Shown here: piece after piece, positions 1 to 7,697 of the stretch
Layout: each line of letters starts with the position of its first letter
Position numbering within the stretch: position 1 is the first letter of the stretch
The notes under the pieces: generated by a model
Databases searched by the model: none
The model's input: only the letters and a program-made list of their open reading frames with translations
Told to the model about the DNA's origin: nothing
Position numbers and translations under genes: made by a program
From: Prevotella sp.
GTDB taxonomy: Bacteria > Bacteroidota > Bacteroidia > Bacteroidales > Bacteroidaceae
Direction of reading: 5' to 3'
DNA length: 47,706 nt
Assembly: GCA_024692385.1 (NCBI GenBank)
Contig: JAILMS010000079.1
Coordinates: 1-47,706 of the forward strand

Positions 1-1367
1 GTAGGAGCTGTAGCATCCAGTTCATTACACTCGTTGGGATAGCCATCAGGTGTACCTTCCTTATAAGGATAGTAGAAGTAATAAGAATCGCCAGGGAACT
101 TATAGACGTTACCCTGAGCTGTGGTGTGGTCAACCTCCCAAGTAACTACCTCATTACTACCAACCGTAGATACGGTACAGGTAACAGGGATATTCTTGTA
201 GCGAAGGGTATGGCCATCTGTAGCACCCTGAGCATCCTTGCCTTGAACAACATAGAGACCCACCTTATCGCCCGTCTGCCACTTGGAATGAGGAGCATCC
301 GAGATGGTAGGAGCAAAGGCTATTGACTGTACCTTCAGCTTCGTCAGATTCTGAGAAGACAACTCATAGGTATAGGTCTTGCCAGCTTCCCATGTTACAC
401 CTGCCAGTGAGGCAGTTACGGTATGCTTGGCATAGCCATCCCAGTAGTCAATCTCCACCTCTGCCGCATCATTGCTGGCAAAAGTACAAGGCAGCATCAG
501 GAAGGTCTGAGCCTCGGTAGTGATAGCCTGACCTACCTCACCTGTCAACTCCTGGTCGGCAGTACTAGCCACATAGTTATAGCGATCACCATAGCTCCAT
601 GAGCCAGGAGTAGCACCATCAGACAAGGTATAGATACCACTGGCATACACATTCTTCAGCGTAATCTTCTGAATATAACCCTTAGTGGGGAACTGATCAC
701 CAACGACAAAGCGGATACCTGCCAGCTGATGCTCAAACTGAAGATTCACATTAGGTGTTGAGGTCGTACTCGGGGTCTGCTGCATAGCAGTTGCCGTCAT
801 CAGGTCTATCTGGTCGGCTACATTAGCAGCAACGGTAAAACTAATCTTCTGAGCACCTTTAGCTGGTTCTGAAGCACCGACGTCTGCCAACGCAGCGAGG
901 TTACTACCATAAGGAGCATAAGCCATGAACGACAGATACTCGTTGCCTGAAGGCCAGTAATAGTCCTGTTCGAAACTATACTTACCGGTCGTAGCATCGC
1001 GGACGGCTTCCTTATTATAGAAGAAGTCGGGGCGTTTCTCAGTGATATCCTCAGTCTTGCCATGAAGATAGGCTGACACGCCGAAATTCTGCAAGATGCT
1101 TGCACTAGTCAGCTGAGTGCCACGGGTAACATCCTTGGCGGCATCCTCTACAGTCGGAATAAGCCATAGCTGCTTCTTGTAGCCAGTGACCTTCAGAGGA
1201 TCCATACCACCACGTGTCACATCAACGGCTGTAGTGGTAGTGGCCGTAAACTCAATAAGACCACCCTCACCGGCACTATCACCATTCTGATGCCATACAT
1301 CGTTAGCACAGGAAGCGATAGCCATAACTGTCGCTCCTGCGAATATGATATATAGAAACTTTCTCAT
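1..1367 (-). CDS. Fimbrillin-family lipoprotein, C-terminus cut by window edge
   Basis: The frame opens with ATG at 1367 and stays open to the window edge, so about 455 residues are visible and the 3' end is missing. The N-terminus is a lipoprotein signal (basic start, hydrophobic stretch, A-S-C with the lipidated Cys at residue 20). About 32 residues later comes V-T-R-G-G, with Arg52, the type of arginine site at which type V pilins are trimmed. The body has the usual Mfa/Fim-like pattern: short beta-rich segments, a Y-x-P-Y-G type motif, an F-E-H-Q-L-A-G block and repeated K-x-Y-T-Y-E-L strands. It is the last visible member of a same-strand run of paralogues. It probably acts as a structural or accessory pilus subunit on the outer membrane; which one cannot be told from sequence. 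Confidence 0.8.
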   Translation of the reverse strand, partial: MRKFLYIIFAGATVMAIASCANDVWHQNGDSAGEGGLIEFTATTTTAVDVTRGGMDPLKVTGYKKQLWLIPTVEDAAKDVTRGTQLTSASILQNFGVSAYLHGKTEDITEKRPDFFYNKEAVRDATTGKYSFEQDYYWPSGNEYLSFMAYAPYGSNLAALADVGASEPAKGAQKISFTVAANVADQIDLMTATAMQQTPSTTSTPNVNLQFEHQLAGIRFVVGDQFPTKGYIQKITLKNVYASGIYTLSDGATPGSWSYGDRYNYVASTADQELTGEVGQAITTEAQTFLMLPCTFASNDAAEVEIDYWDGYAKHTVTASLAGVTWEAGKTYTYELSSQNLTKLKVQSIAFAPTISDAPHSKWQTGDKVGLYVVQGKDAQGATDGHTLRYKNIPVTCTVSTVGSNEVVTWEVDHTTAQGNVYKFPGDSYYFYYPYKEGTPDGYPNECNELDATAP

Positions 1368-1397
1368 AGCTATCATATTTAATACTGAAACTTCACA

Positions 1398-2462
1398 TTA
1401 TTCAGCCCACATCGCATCGCCAGCCTGCACGTCCCAGTCGGAAACGGTGACAGTCATCTGATAACCACTGCCTATGCGATTGGCTATCAGGCGGAAACGA
1501 TACTGTTTGCCACTCTCAATGGTCAGCGGCTCATCATTAGTGCCGTTAGGAATGCGATAGTACGTGGTGCGTCCCAGATACTCAACCTGGATAAAGTTGG
1601 CACCCTTCTCGATGGTCTGTGGAACCACGATAGCATCGGCATATACCGTGCTACTTGCCGTAGCCGCACCTGTAATATCCTCACTTTCTATAGCACTTGT
1701 AGCCATCTGAATATCGCTGGTCTGGAAGAGATTCGACCAGCTAAGCAAACCTGCCAAAGCACTCTGCGAGCTGAAGTCTACCTCTTTATCAGGATTGAAA
1801 GCAATCTGACGCTTCAGGTTCAAGAGTTTAACGGTAGCCGAACTTAAGTCATTAGCAGTCATTCCGTTACCAGCCACAAGCACTACCTGGATGCGTGACA
1901 GCAGATGCTTAAACGGCAGAACTACAGCAGAGCTGATAGGCTCCTGGTTCTTCACCACGGCATAGAGCAGGTCGCTCTTATAGTAAGCCTCTGGAGTAGT
2001 CTGGTCGCTCATTACCGTGTGGCGGATACCTGTAGTTGGCAGTTCCGAATTCTCGGCATCAATCATTGGCAGACCAGCACGTTCGCCATCAGTTTCCTTG
2101 CCGAAGTTACCTACCATGGCGTAGAAATTCAACACGTTGGTGGCAGGGAATAGTTTTGTATTGCCAGCTTCCAGCGTAGCCAATCCACCTACACCATTAG
2201 CCTTCAGTGCCCACGCCTTGAAGTATTCAGAAACTTCCAGTGTAGCACCATTGATCATATCGGCCCATACCCAGATGGTATCACCGTTTATCAGATTAGT
2301 GGCAGTGTTAGAGCGCGTCTCGTCGCCAAGGCTGCTACCCAGCTTGATAGGCAGCTGCTCAGCTGTAGTGTGGTTCTTTTTCTGCTCCTGCGAGTTCTCG
2401 CCCGAACAGGCGCTAAGCACCGCTAGTGCCACAACTGTAACGATTATCTGATATTTCTTCAT
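1398..2462 (-). CDS. Fimbrillin-family lipoprotein
   Basis: 354 residues. It starts MKKYQIIVTV, followed by a hydrophobic segment and L-S-A-C, placing the lipidated Cys at 19. The D-E-T-R-S motif with Arg50 lies 31 residues after the lipid anchor, matching the processing arginine of type V pilins. The middle holds the family-typical F-K-H-L-L-S-R block and a predicted beta-sandwich, and the C-terminus carries the Y-R-F-R-L-I strand followed by V-S-D-W. It lies 30 bp from the next gene in the run and 33 bp from the previous one, consistent with co-transcription. Family assignment is by motif; its role as major pilin, minor pilin or anchor is unknown. Confidence 0.85.
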   Translation of the reverse strand: MKKYQIIVTVVALAVLSACSGENSQEQKKNHTTAEQLPIKLGSSLGDETRSNTATNLINGDTIWVWADMINGATLEVSEYFKAWALKANGVGGLATLEAGNTKLFPATNVLNFYAMVGNFGKETDGERAGLPMIDAENSELPTTGIRHTVMSDQTTPEAYYKSDLLYAVVKNQEPISSAVVLPFKHLLSRIQVVLVAGNGMTANDLSSATVKLLNLKRQIAFNPDKEVDFSSQSALAGLLSWSNLFQTSDIQMATSAIESEDITGAATASSTVYADAIVVPQTIEKGANFIQVEYLGRTTYYRIPNGTNDEPLTIESGKQYRFRLIANRIGSGYQMTVTVSDWDVQAGDAMWAE

Positions 2463-2495
2463 AATCTTTTTTCTTTTAATTCATTCATTAAGTAC

Positions 2496-3395
2496 TCAAA
2501 GCATCAGGTCTTCCTCCACATCAGTGGTAGCCTCCCAAGGAGTAACGACAGTCTCTACGCTGATGTTACTCTCGATAACCTTTACGTTAAAGGTATATAC
2601 CTTACCCGATTCAAAGATAACGTCCTGAACAGTCTTGTAGTGCAGTACGTCGTTGTTCTGCAAGCAAATCTCCAGCAGGAAACCGCTAGGTTTCGTCTGC
2701 GGAACGATGATGGCAGCACAACCCTGTGCGCCATTGGTGGTCATCAGAATATTCGAAGAGGCACCAGCGGCATCCTCTATCCTTACTACACCAGTGAGAG
2801 GATTGAAGGTAGTCTCCGTCTTCACGCCCATCAGTTTTACAGTAGAGTTGGTCAGCGTTACACCACCCTCACCCGTCAGGTTCACACAAATCTTTGTCAT
2901 CTTATGCTGGAACACCAAGGGAACGGCAGTGCTCTGCGCTGTAATACCCTCTACCTTAGCAAACATCAGGTCGCTCGCCATATATGCTTCAGGAGAAGTC
3001 TGACTAATCTTCGTCACTGAAAAGCTACTACTATTCATATATCCTGTAGGATAGATAGCTCGAATATCCACTGCAGATCCATTTGTAGGATAATATGGGA
3101 ATACACCCTTCAGAGGCTGCAGCGTACCTGCATTGTCAGAGGCAAAATAGGTCAGCATGTCGTAACCCGTCATATTGTCCTGCGAGGTAATTTGTACGTC
3201 TAGCGTCTGGTTCTTACGGAACTGGGTGTTCTGAAGACCCTGAGACGCACGCGTATCATCACCGATACCTGAAGACAGGAGGATAGGCACTCGCCCATCG
3301 TCATTCTGAGACGACGCTTGCTGCTTGTCGTCAGAATTGCAAGCGCTCAGCAGGGCAAGCGCTGCAAAGGCAGATAATAATATTCTTGTTTTCAT
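2496..3395 (-). CDS. Fimbrillin-family lipoprotein
   Basis: 299 residues from the Met at 3395, which gives a clean lipoprotein signal (MKTRILLSAF..., L-S-A-C, Cys19); an upstream in-frame Met at 3416 would add seven polar residues before it and is less likely. D-D-T-R-A places the presumed maturation Arg49 30 residues after the lipidated Cys. The body has the F-Q-H-K-M-T-K block and a late G-K-V-Y-T-F-N-V strand typical of Mfa_like_1 proteins. It is the shortest complete paralogue of the run. Probably exported, lipidated and assembled on the cell surface as a pilus component; which position it occupies cannot be judged. Confidence 0.83.
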   Translation of the reverse strand: MKTRILLSAFAALALLSACNSDDKQQASSQNDDGRVPILLSSGIGDDTRASQGLQNTQFRKNQTLDVQITSQDNMTGYDMLTYFASDNAGTLQPLKGVFPYYPTNGSAVDIRAIYPTGYMNSSSFSVTKISQTSPEAYMASDLMFAKVEGITAQSTAVPLVFQHKMTKICVNLTGEGGVTLTNSTVKLMGVKTETTFNPLTGVVRIEDAAGASSNILMTTNGAQGCAAIIVPQTKPSGFLLEICLQNNDVLHYKTVQDVIFESGKVYTFNVKVIESNISVETVVTPWEATTDVEEDLML

Positions 3396-3431
3396 ATACT
3401 TATATCTACTTATCATTTTTCATTTCTTCTC

Positions 3432-4571
3432 TTATGACTGAGGTCCTGTGACAATATCGGTAGTTGTACTATTTCCATTACCATCCTGGTCATCCCAGTC
3501 GAGTATCAGAGGTTCCAGTTCCAGAGTAGGCTGGTCGCTCACAGCACCGTCGAAGTTGGCGCCATGACCCCAATCTGTAATCGTGGCAGAAATCTTGATA
3601 CGTTGCAGGCTCTCTACAGAAAGACGCAACACCGTGTTCTTGCAGTTGCCAAGCGATTCGGCAAGATCAACAATCGACTTACTGAAAGTAAAAGTCCTGC
3701 CACCTGCTTCGAGTTCTACAATCATCTTAGCCTCCTGGTTCACGACAATATTATCATCATCATCCTTAGGCTGCAGAATCAGCAGGAACGATTTGTCTGC
3801 GTCTGCCGTCTTATAGGTAGACTTCAGTTTCATGTTCAGGTCAACATATACATCACCAAAGCCTTCGCCAGAGTTATAGGTGGCATCAGCGCGAAGCTCA
3901 GCACCATCCTTAAATTCAAACTCACCTTTCTTATAAAGGTTTGTCAGCGTAATGCGCTTCAGCGTACACGTCTCATTGCTCTTGGCAATAAACGAGATGC
4001 CTGTCAGAAGATGGCGGAAGTGCAAGTGTACTACACCTAACTGATGAGTCACGGGGTCTGCCTTTAACTCGTTGCTCATAGCATACATCAAGTCTTGCTG
4101 ATAGTCGGCATCGTCGGGCATGATATAGGTAAACGACGGAGCTGGACGAACGGTCGATCTGCCGCCAAACATCGTGAGCGGACAGGTGCCCATCTGCACA
4201 TCGTCGTAGTAGGGATAATAGGCAAAGAACTTCATCTTATCGGTCTTCGGAACGAAGTAACCCTCGGAGGTCGTCCAGTAGTTGCCGTCACCTATCACCA
4301 TCTCATTATACATAAAATTCAGCGCCTGGCCTTCATCGCCCCATTCATCGTCATAATCATATTTGGCGCAGAAGAGACCAAACTCACCATCCAGTTCATT
4401 CAGGAGGTATCCTCGGGTTTCCGCCTCCTCAGGGGCTTCGGTGCTGACGGTAAAGACAAAGGAGCGGGAGTCCGCATCACCTGCAGACTCTACGCTCTTG
4501 TCTGTCGAACAGCCTACGAGCCACATTCCCGACAGCAACAGCCATAAGGCATACTGCCAGCGTGTTTTCAT
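3432..4571 (-). CDS. Fimbrillin-family lipoprotein
   Basis: 379 residues from the Met at 4571. This start puts a lipoprotein signal at the N-terminus (MKTRWQYALW..., W-L-V-G-C, Cys21); in-frame Mets at 4583 and 4613 are possible but extend the n-region. E-T-R-G-Y gives the conserved Arg53, 32 residues after the lipid anchor. Family blocks include F-F-A-Y-Y-P-Y-Y, a D-L-M-Y-A-M segment and H-F-R-H-L-L-T-G. The C-terminus ends in a Thr/Asp-rich tail. It follows the 46-residue peptide gene by 90 bp. Likely a surface pilus subunit or adhesin-like tip protein, inferred from family only. Confidence 0.85.
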   Translation of the reverse strand: MKTRWQYALWLLLSGMWLVGCSTDKSVESAGDADSRSFVFTVSTEAPEEAETRGYLLNELDGEFGLFCAKYDYDDEWGDEGQALNFMYNEMVIGDGNYWTTSEGYFVPKTDKMKFFAYYPYYDDVQMGTCPLTMFGGRSTVRPAPSFTYIMPDDADYQQDLMYAMSNELKADPVTHQLGVVHLHFRHLLTGISFIAKSNETCTLKRITLTNLYKKGEFEFKDGAELRADATYNSGEGFGDVYVDLNMKLKSTYKTADADKSFLLILQPKDDDDNIVVNQEAKMIVELEAGGRTFTFSKSIVDLAESLGNCKNTVLRLSVESLQRIKISATITDWGHGANFDGAVSDQPTLELEPLILDWDDQDGNGNSTTTDIVTGPQS

Positions 4572-4661
4572 GTTCTTGTTCATAGGCAGATTTGTCGTCA
4601 TTGTAAAATACATTAATCTATTTGTTTTGCTATGAGAGAGGGAATAACAACTTTAATGTCA

Positions 4662-4802
4662 TCATTCATCAGTCCAGTCCTCACCAGTTGGACCACCAGT
4701 AGGAGTGATCAAATTAGCTCCACTACCAGCCAGCAACGCTGAAGGCATAACCAACTCTACGGTCTTCATCTCGGGTTCCATATATTGCTTCTTCGTATTC
4801 AT
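4662..4802 (-). CDS. 46-residue peptide inside the fimbrillin run
   Basis: A complete small reading frame of 46 residues: ATG at 4802, TGA at 4662-4664. The N-terminal half is charged and amphipathic (M-N-T-K-K-Q-Y-M-E-P-E-M-K), the centre is hydrophobic (V-E-L-V-M-P-S-A-L-L-A-G-S-G) and the tail is Gly/Pro-rich and acidic, ending E-D-W-T-D-E. It has no signal peptide. It sits on the same strand 32 bp after one fimbrillin gene and 90 bp before the next. Short peptides opening with a Y-x-x-P-E-[ML]-K-type sequence followed by a Leu-Ala-Gly-Ser segment occur in many Prevotella and Bacteroides genomes as hypothetical proteins; I know of no function. The resemblance to a leader/core peptide is only a visual impression. 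Confidence 0.6.
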   Translation of the reverse strand: MNTKKQYMEPEMKTVELVMPSALLAGSGANLITPTGGPTGEDWTDE

Positions 4803-4834
4803 AATCGTTTCGTTTTAAATTTGTACTACATTGT

Positions 4835-6034
4835 TTAAATCTTTACGTCGATGACGTCGGCATCGGGCCAGTTATCCACATTGTCGTTGCCATAGTCATC
4901 CGTAGGAGCCACCTCAATGAATACGGCGTTCTCGAACTGGCCGTTCTCATCTTGCAACTCCTCAGGCTTAACCGGACTTCCGTCTGAATTCAGCGCCTCA
5001 GCCTTGACAATCTTCAAGTTGTAAATACCCTGTCGGTTGACTGCATTCCATGCCTTTGGACAGTACTTCTTGATATATGGGAAGTATACAGGTTTAAAGG
5101 TGTTCGGTCCGCCAAAGACATAAACAGTCTGATTGTCGCGCTGAATCGTCATCGCACAGCGAAGCTCAATATATGCCTTATGATTGGCATTGGCTACGCT
5201 GACGGCATCTTCCGCAGGAGGATTCGCTAAGCCACCTGGCGCCCAAGCATTTTTCTCAGGAGACTGTGGAAGCAAGACGAACGCACTATCCACAACATTG
5301 ATGAATGTGGTTGTTGACAACTTGACAGCAGAAGGGAACTCTTGCGTATAGTTTGCCCAATATCCATCAATAGGAGTCCACGTACCATTGTAGTTTGCCG
5401 TATATTCAAAATGACCTTTTGACGCAAAGTTATGAAGCGTAATGCCCTTTACATAGAGGTCTACTTCATATTCTTTGTTATCAACTTCCAACTTCAACTC
5501 ATTACGAGCCTTTACGGTAAACTGAGAAATGGCATTAACGAAATTCAACGAGAGTTTATTATTTGTAGACCTTTTGGTAAAGCTCATATTACCACTAATC
5601 TTCACCATTGTCTGATCGGTCGTTGGAACCTCATAATCGAAGCCTGCCGCATCCTTAGTCAGCGTTATGTTCTCCACAATAGTCATCGAGGGAGCTATAG
5701 CTATCGCCTTCATTTCTGCAGTAACCATACGGAAGGAACCGCTGACAGGCGCAAAGCTGGTAAGCGTCTTTTCATATTGTAGTTTATCCGATATTATCAT
5801 CCCTGTCTTGACATTCAAGACTGAAAGACCAAAGGAATTCAGCGACATATTCGCCGCTCGGGTAACTTCTCCCCGCGATATGTCCGTGGCATATATTTCC
5901 GCAGGAGAATCATCATCCTCAGGAGCTTCTGCCATCGTATCCGCATGCTCAGTGTTACAAGCACATAGCAGACACACCGTAACAGGTAGCCACATTACCA
6001 AACACCGGAGCAGATTCCTTGACATCTTAACCAT
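4835..6034 (-). CDS. Divergent fimbrillin-family lipoprotein
   Basis: 399 residues from Met at 6034. That start gives a signal peptide ending C-L-L-C-A-C with the lipidated Cys at about 26. The frame extends upstream to an ATG at 6085 that directly follows the stop of the preceding gene (TAAATG), so coupled initiation there cannot be excluded, but it would bury the signal behind 17 extra residues. G-E-V-T-R-A gives Arg59, 33 residues after the anchor. The middle (F-V-N-A-I-S-Q-F-T-V-K-A) replaces the usual F-x-H-x-L block, so this is the most divergent member. Probably an accessory subunit of the same pilus. Confidence 0.78.
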   Translation of the reverse strand: MVKMSRNLLRCLVMWLPVTVCLLCACNTEHADTMAEAPEDDDSPAEIYATDISRGEVTRAANMSLNSFGLSVLNVKTGMIISDKLQYEKTLTSFAPVSGSFRMVTAEMKAIAIAPSMTIVENITLTKDAAGFDYEVPTTDQTMVKISGNMSFTKRSTNNKLSLNFVNAISQFTVKARNELKLEVDNKEYEVDLYVKGITLHNFASKGHFEYTANYNGTWTPIDGYWANYTQEFPSAVKLSTTTFINVVDSAFVLLPQSPEKNAWAPGGLANPPAEDAVSVANANHKAYIELRCAMTIQRDNQTVYVFGGPNTFKPVYFPYIKKYCPKAWNAVNRQGIYNLKIVKAEALNSDGSPVKPEELQDENGQFENAVFIEVAPTDDYGNDNVDNWPDADVIDVKI

Positions 6035-6085
6035 AGGCAATATCATTAATGGGTTACATATTCGTAATTGTAATCGTTTCAACAT

Positions 6086-7396
6086 TTATTCGTCCATTTT
6101 GAACTCACGAGCACCACCAAAGATCGTAGCAGGATGATAATACATATCACACTTGTCTGGATCATCAGTATTATAAGAATAATCTCTGCCTTGGGCAATA
6201 TCTATCACAATCGTGCGATTCTTTCCTGCATGCAGCGTTGTGTTTAGTGGATAACATAGGAAGAAATCCGTACCTACATTCTTGAAATCTTCAAGTTTCA
6301 AAATAACATATGCACAGGTAGCAGGATTAGGTAACAGGCCTGAATTATAAGAGATATCCCATGGTGTAGTCGTCTGTGGGATAACAAGCCAATTTCCTGC
6401 TGCCACTAACGTCTTTGTCGTAGGATTTGCTTTGTTCGCATCCGTCTCATCCTGAACATCAAACTTCTCTGGAGTTGTAAGCTCATAGTAATAGTTCACG
6501 GGAGTAGAAAGAGTGCCCCAACCTGTACCAAAAGTATAAGGTCCAGATGTATTCAAGCCACAAACAGCTACGGCTTTCACCTTGGCCCATCCGTTTTGCG
6601 TTGAGTTCGAATCATATTCACCATGCGATAGGAACTTCGCCTGAATGGTAAGACCAGCCAAGGCATGCTTGAAAGCCAAAGGAAGAGCCCCATCAACTAC
6701 TTCAGCATCTGATTCCTTATGCGAAACTGTTGCAACCATCAAGTCCTTCAAATCAGCATTCTTGATAATATTAACATCGGGATTTTCCACATAATCAGGA
6801 TCGCTAGGATCAAGATAACCTGTTGTAAGCGATCCTGGATTATTAGTGTCTTCCCAAACAATTTTCACTAATTCCGCAGGAAGGGTATAGGTAAAACTAC
6901 CAACAGGGTTCATCCAGTTAGTAACATAATCTAACGCATTGTTGTTTGCCTGATCTTTGATGGCATTATCAGTAATAGCATAGAAATCGGTGGCTGTTGC
7001 AGACTCGACAACTTCTGTTGTTGCAGGATTATCCTTAGGCCATTTCAAAGAAGAAATTGCGCCATCAGCATCACGCTCAGCGACCCATGCAGCAGACTTG
7101 CTAGAGCGAGTAAATACAACGTCATTTACCCAAGGGTCGGCAGTACCCTGCCTACCATTCAGCTTAAAGCAACTAACGAAATTATCGTTAGTTCCATCCC
7201 AAGCATCTTTATTATATAGGTCTGCACGAGTAGCGCCACTATAAGGCATTACAGAGAATGGAGTTCCTTTAGGAGTATCTATAACAGTTTCCTCTGGCAC
7301 GGCAGGAGCCAGTGCCAAATCATCATCACTCGAGCAGGCTACAAAAGCCGTCGAAACAGCAGCCATAACGGCTGAAAGCATAATAAACTTTTTCAT
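6086..7396 (-). CDS. Fimbrillin-family lipoprotein, first gene of the run
   Basis: 436 residues with a textbook lipoprotein signal (MKKFIMLSAV..., F-V-A-C-S-S-D-D-D, Cys21) followed by an acidic stretch. S-G-A-T-R-A-D gives the presumed maturation Arg57. Family blocks include Y-A-I-T-D-N, D-L-M-V-A-T-V and L-A-F-K-H-A-L-A-G-L-T-I. It is promoter-proximal: about 130 bp upstream is a TATATTTG -7 element beside a 14-A tract. First genes of such clusters are often the major pilin, but that is inference. Its 3' end abuts the possible start of the next gene. Confidence 0.85.
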   Translation of the reverse strand: MKKFIMLSAVMAAVSTAFVACSSDDDLALAPAVPEETVIDTPKGTPFSVMPYSGATRADLYNKDAWDGTNDNFVSCFKLNGRQGTADPWVNDVVFTRSSKSAAWVAERDADGAISSLKWPKDNPATTEVVESATATDFYAITDNAIKDQANNNALDYVTNWMNPVGSFTYTLPAELVKIVWEDTNNPGSLTTGYLDPSDPDYVENPDVNIIKNADLKDLMVATVSHKESDAEVVDGALPLAFKHALAGLTIQAKFLSHGEYDSNSTQNGWAKVKAVAVCGLNTSGPYTFGTGWGTLSTPVNYYYELTTPEKFDVQDETDANKANPTTKTLVAAGNWLVIPQTTTPWDISYNSGLLPNPATCAYVILKLEDFKNVGTDFFLCYPLNTTLHAGKNRTIVIDIAQGRDYSYNTDDPDKCDMYYHPATIFGGAREFKMDE

Positions 7397-7529
7397 AATT
7401 ACTTGAATTTTTAGTTCTTTTTCTTTCTAATATCTTATTTTTGTTTGCTTTATATCGCTTGGCTTTTACACCTTATTATTATATATATGCACACTACACC
7501 GATTTTTAGTCACATGATGTATTCGGGTG

Positions 7530-7557
7530 CAAATATACAACGCGAAACGCAAACAAA
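7530..7557 (-). promoter_or_regulatory. Putative promoter of the fimbrillin run
   Basis: On the minus strand TATATTTG (7530-7537) matches the Bacteroidota -7 consensus TAnnTTTG. A TTTG at 7554-7557 gives a 16-bp spacer, shorter than the usual 19-21; at exactly 20 bp the sequence falls inside the A tract. The start of the first fimbrillin gene is about 134 bp downstream. Confidence 0.5.
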
Positions 7558-7568
7558 AAAAAAAAAAA
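7555..7568. repeat. A14 homopolymer beside the fimbrillin promoter
   Basis: Fourteen consecutive A residues (T on the transcribed-direction strand), immediately upstream of or overlapping the -33 region of the fimbrillin promoter. A tract this long can slip during replication. Confidence 0.85.
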
Positions 7569-7633
7569 CGTTAATTTCCGTTAATTGTTCGCTAAAATTC
7601 TTGACTTGTGTCAAAAAAGACAAGAAACGTAGC

Positions 7634-7670
7634 AAAAAAGCCAATAGAAATCCAGTATTTTTCTATTGGC
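7634..7670 (-). terminator. Rho-independent terminator of the lytic transglycosylase gene
   Basis: Perfect 11-bp stem (GCCAATAGAAA at 7640-7650 against TTTCTATTGGC at 7660-7670) with a 9-nt loop, followed on the minus strand by six T at 7634-7639. It lies 28 bp after the transglycosylase stop codon. Confidence 0.85.
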
Positions 7671-7697
7671 AAATAACGTAAAAGTCTATAAAACAAT

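Larger units (their letters stand above)
7397..7697. other. Intergenic region: fimbrillin promoter, A14 tract, transglycosylase terminator
   Basis: About 300 bp without a credible gene. Going leftwards in the direction of transcription it holds the terminator of the lytic transglycosylase (7634-7670), a 14-A homopolymer (7555-7568), the TATATTTG promoter element (7530-7537) and an AT-rich leader of about 125 nt for the fimbrillin run. A 78-codon plus-strand frame at 7445-7681 is low-complexity Lys/Ile-rich and is not a credible gene. Confidence 0.7.

Noticed and set aside
7445..7681. 78-codon plus-strand frame in the fimbrillin/transglycosylase gap
   Set aside because: Low-complexity Lys-rich product from the A tract; it runs through the promoter and terminator of the minus-strand genes.
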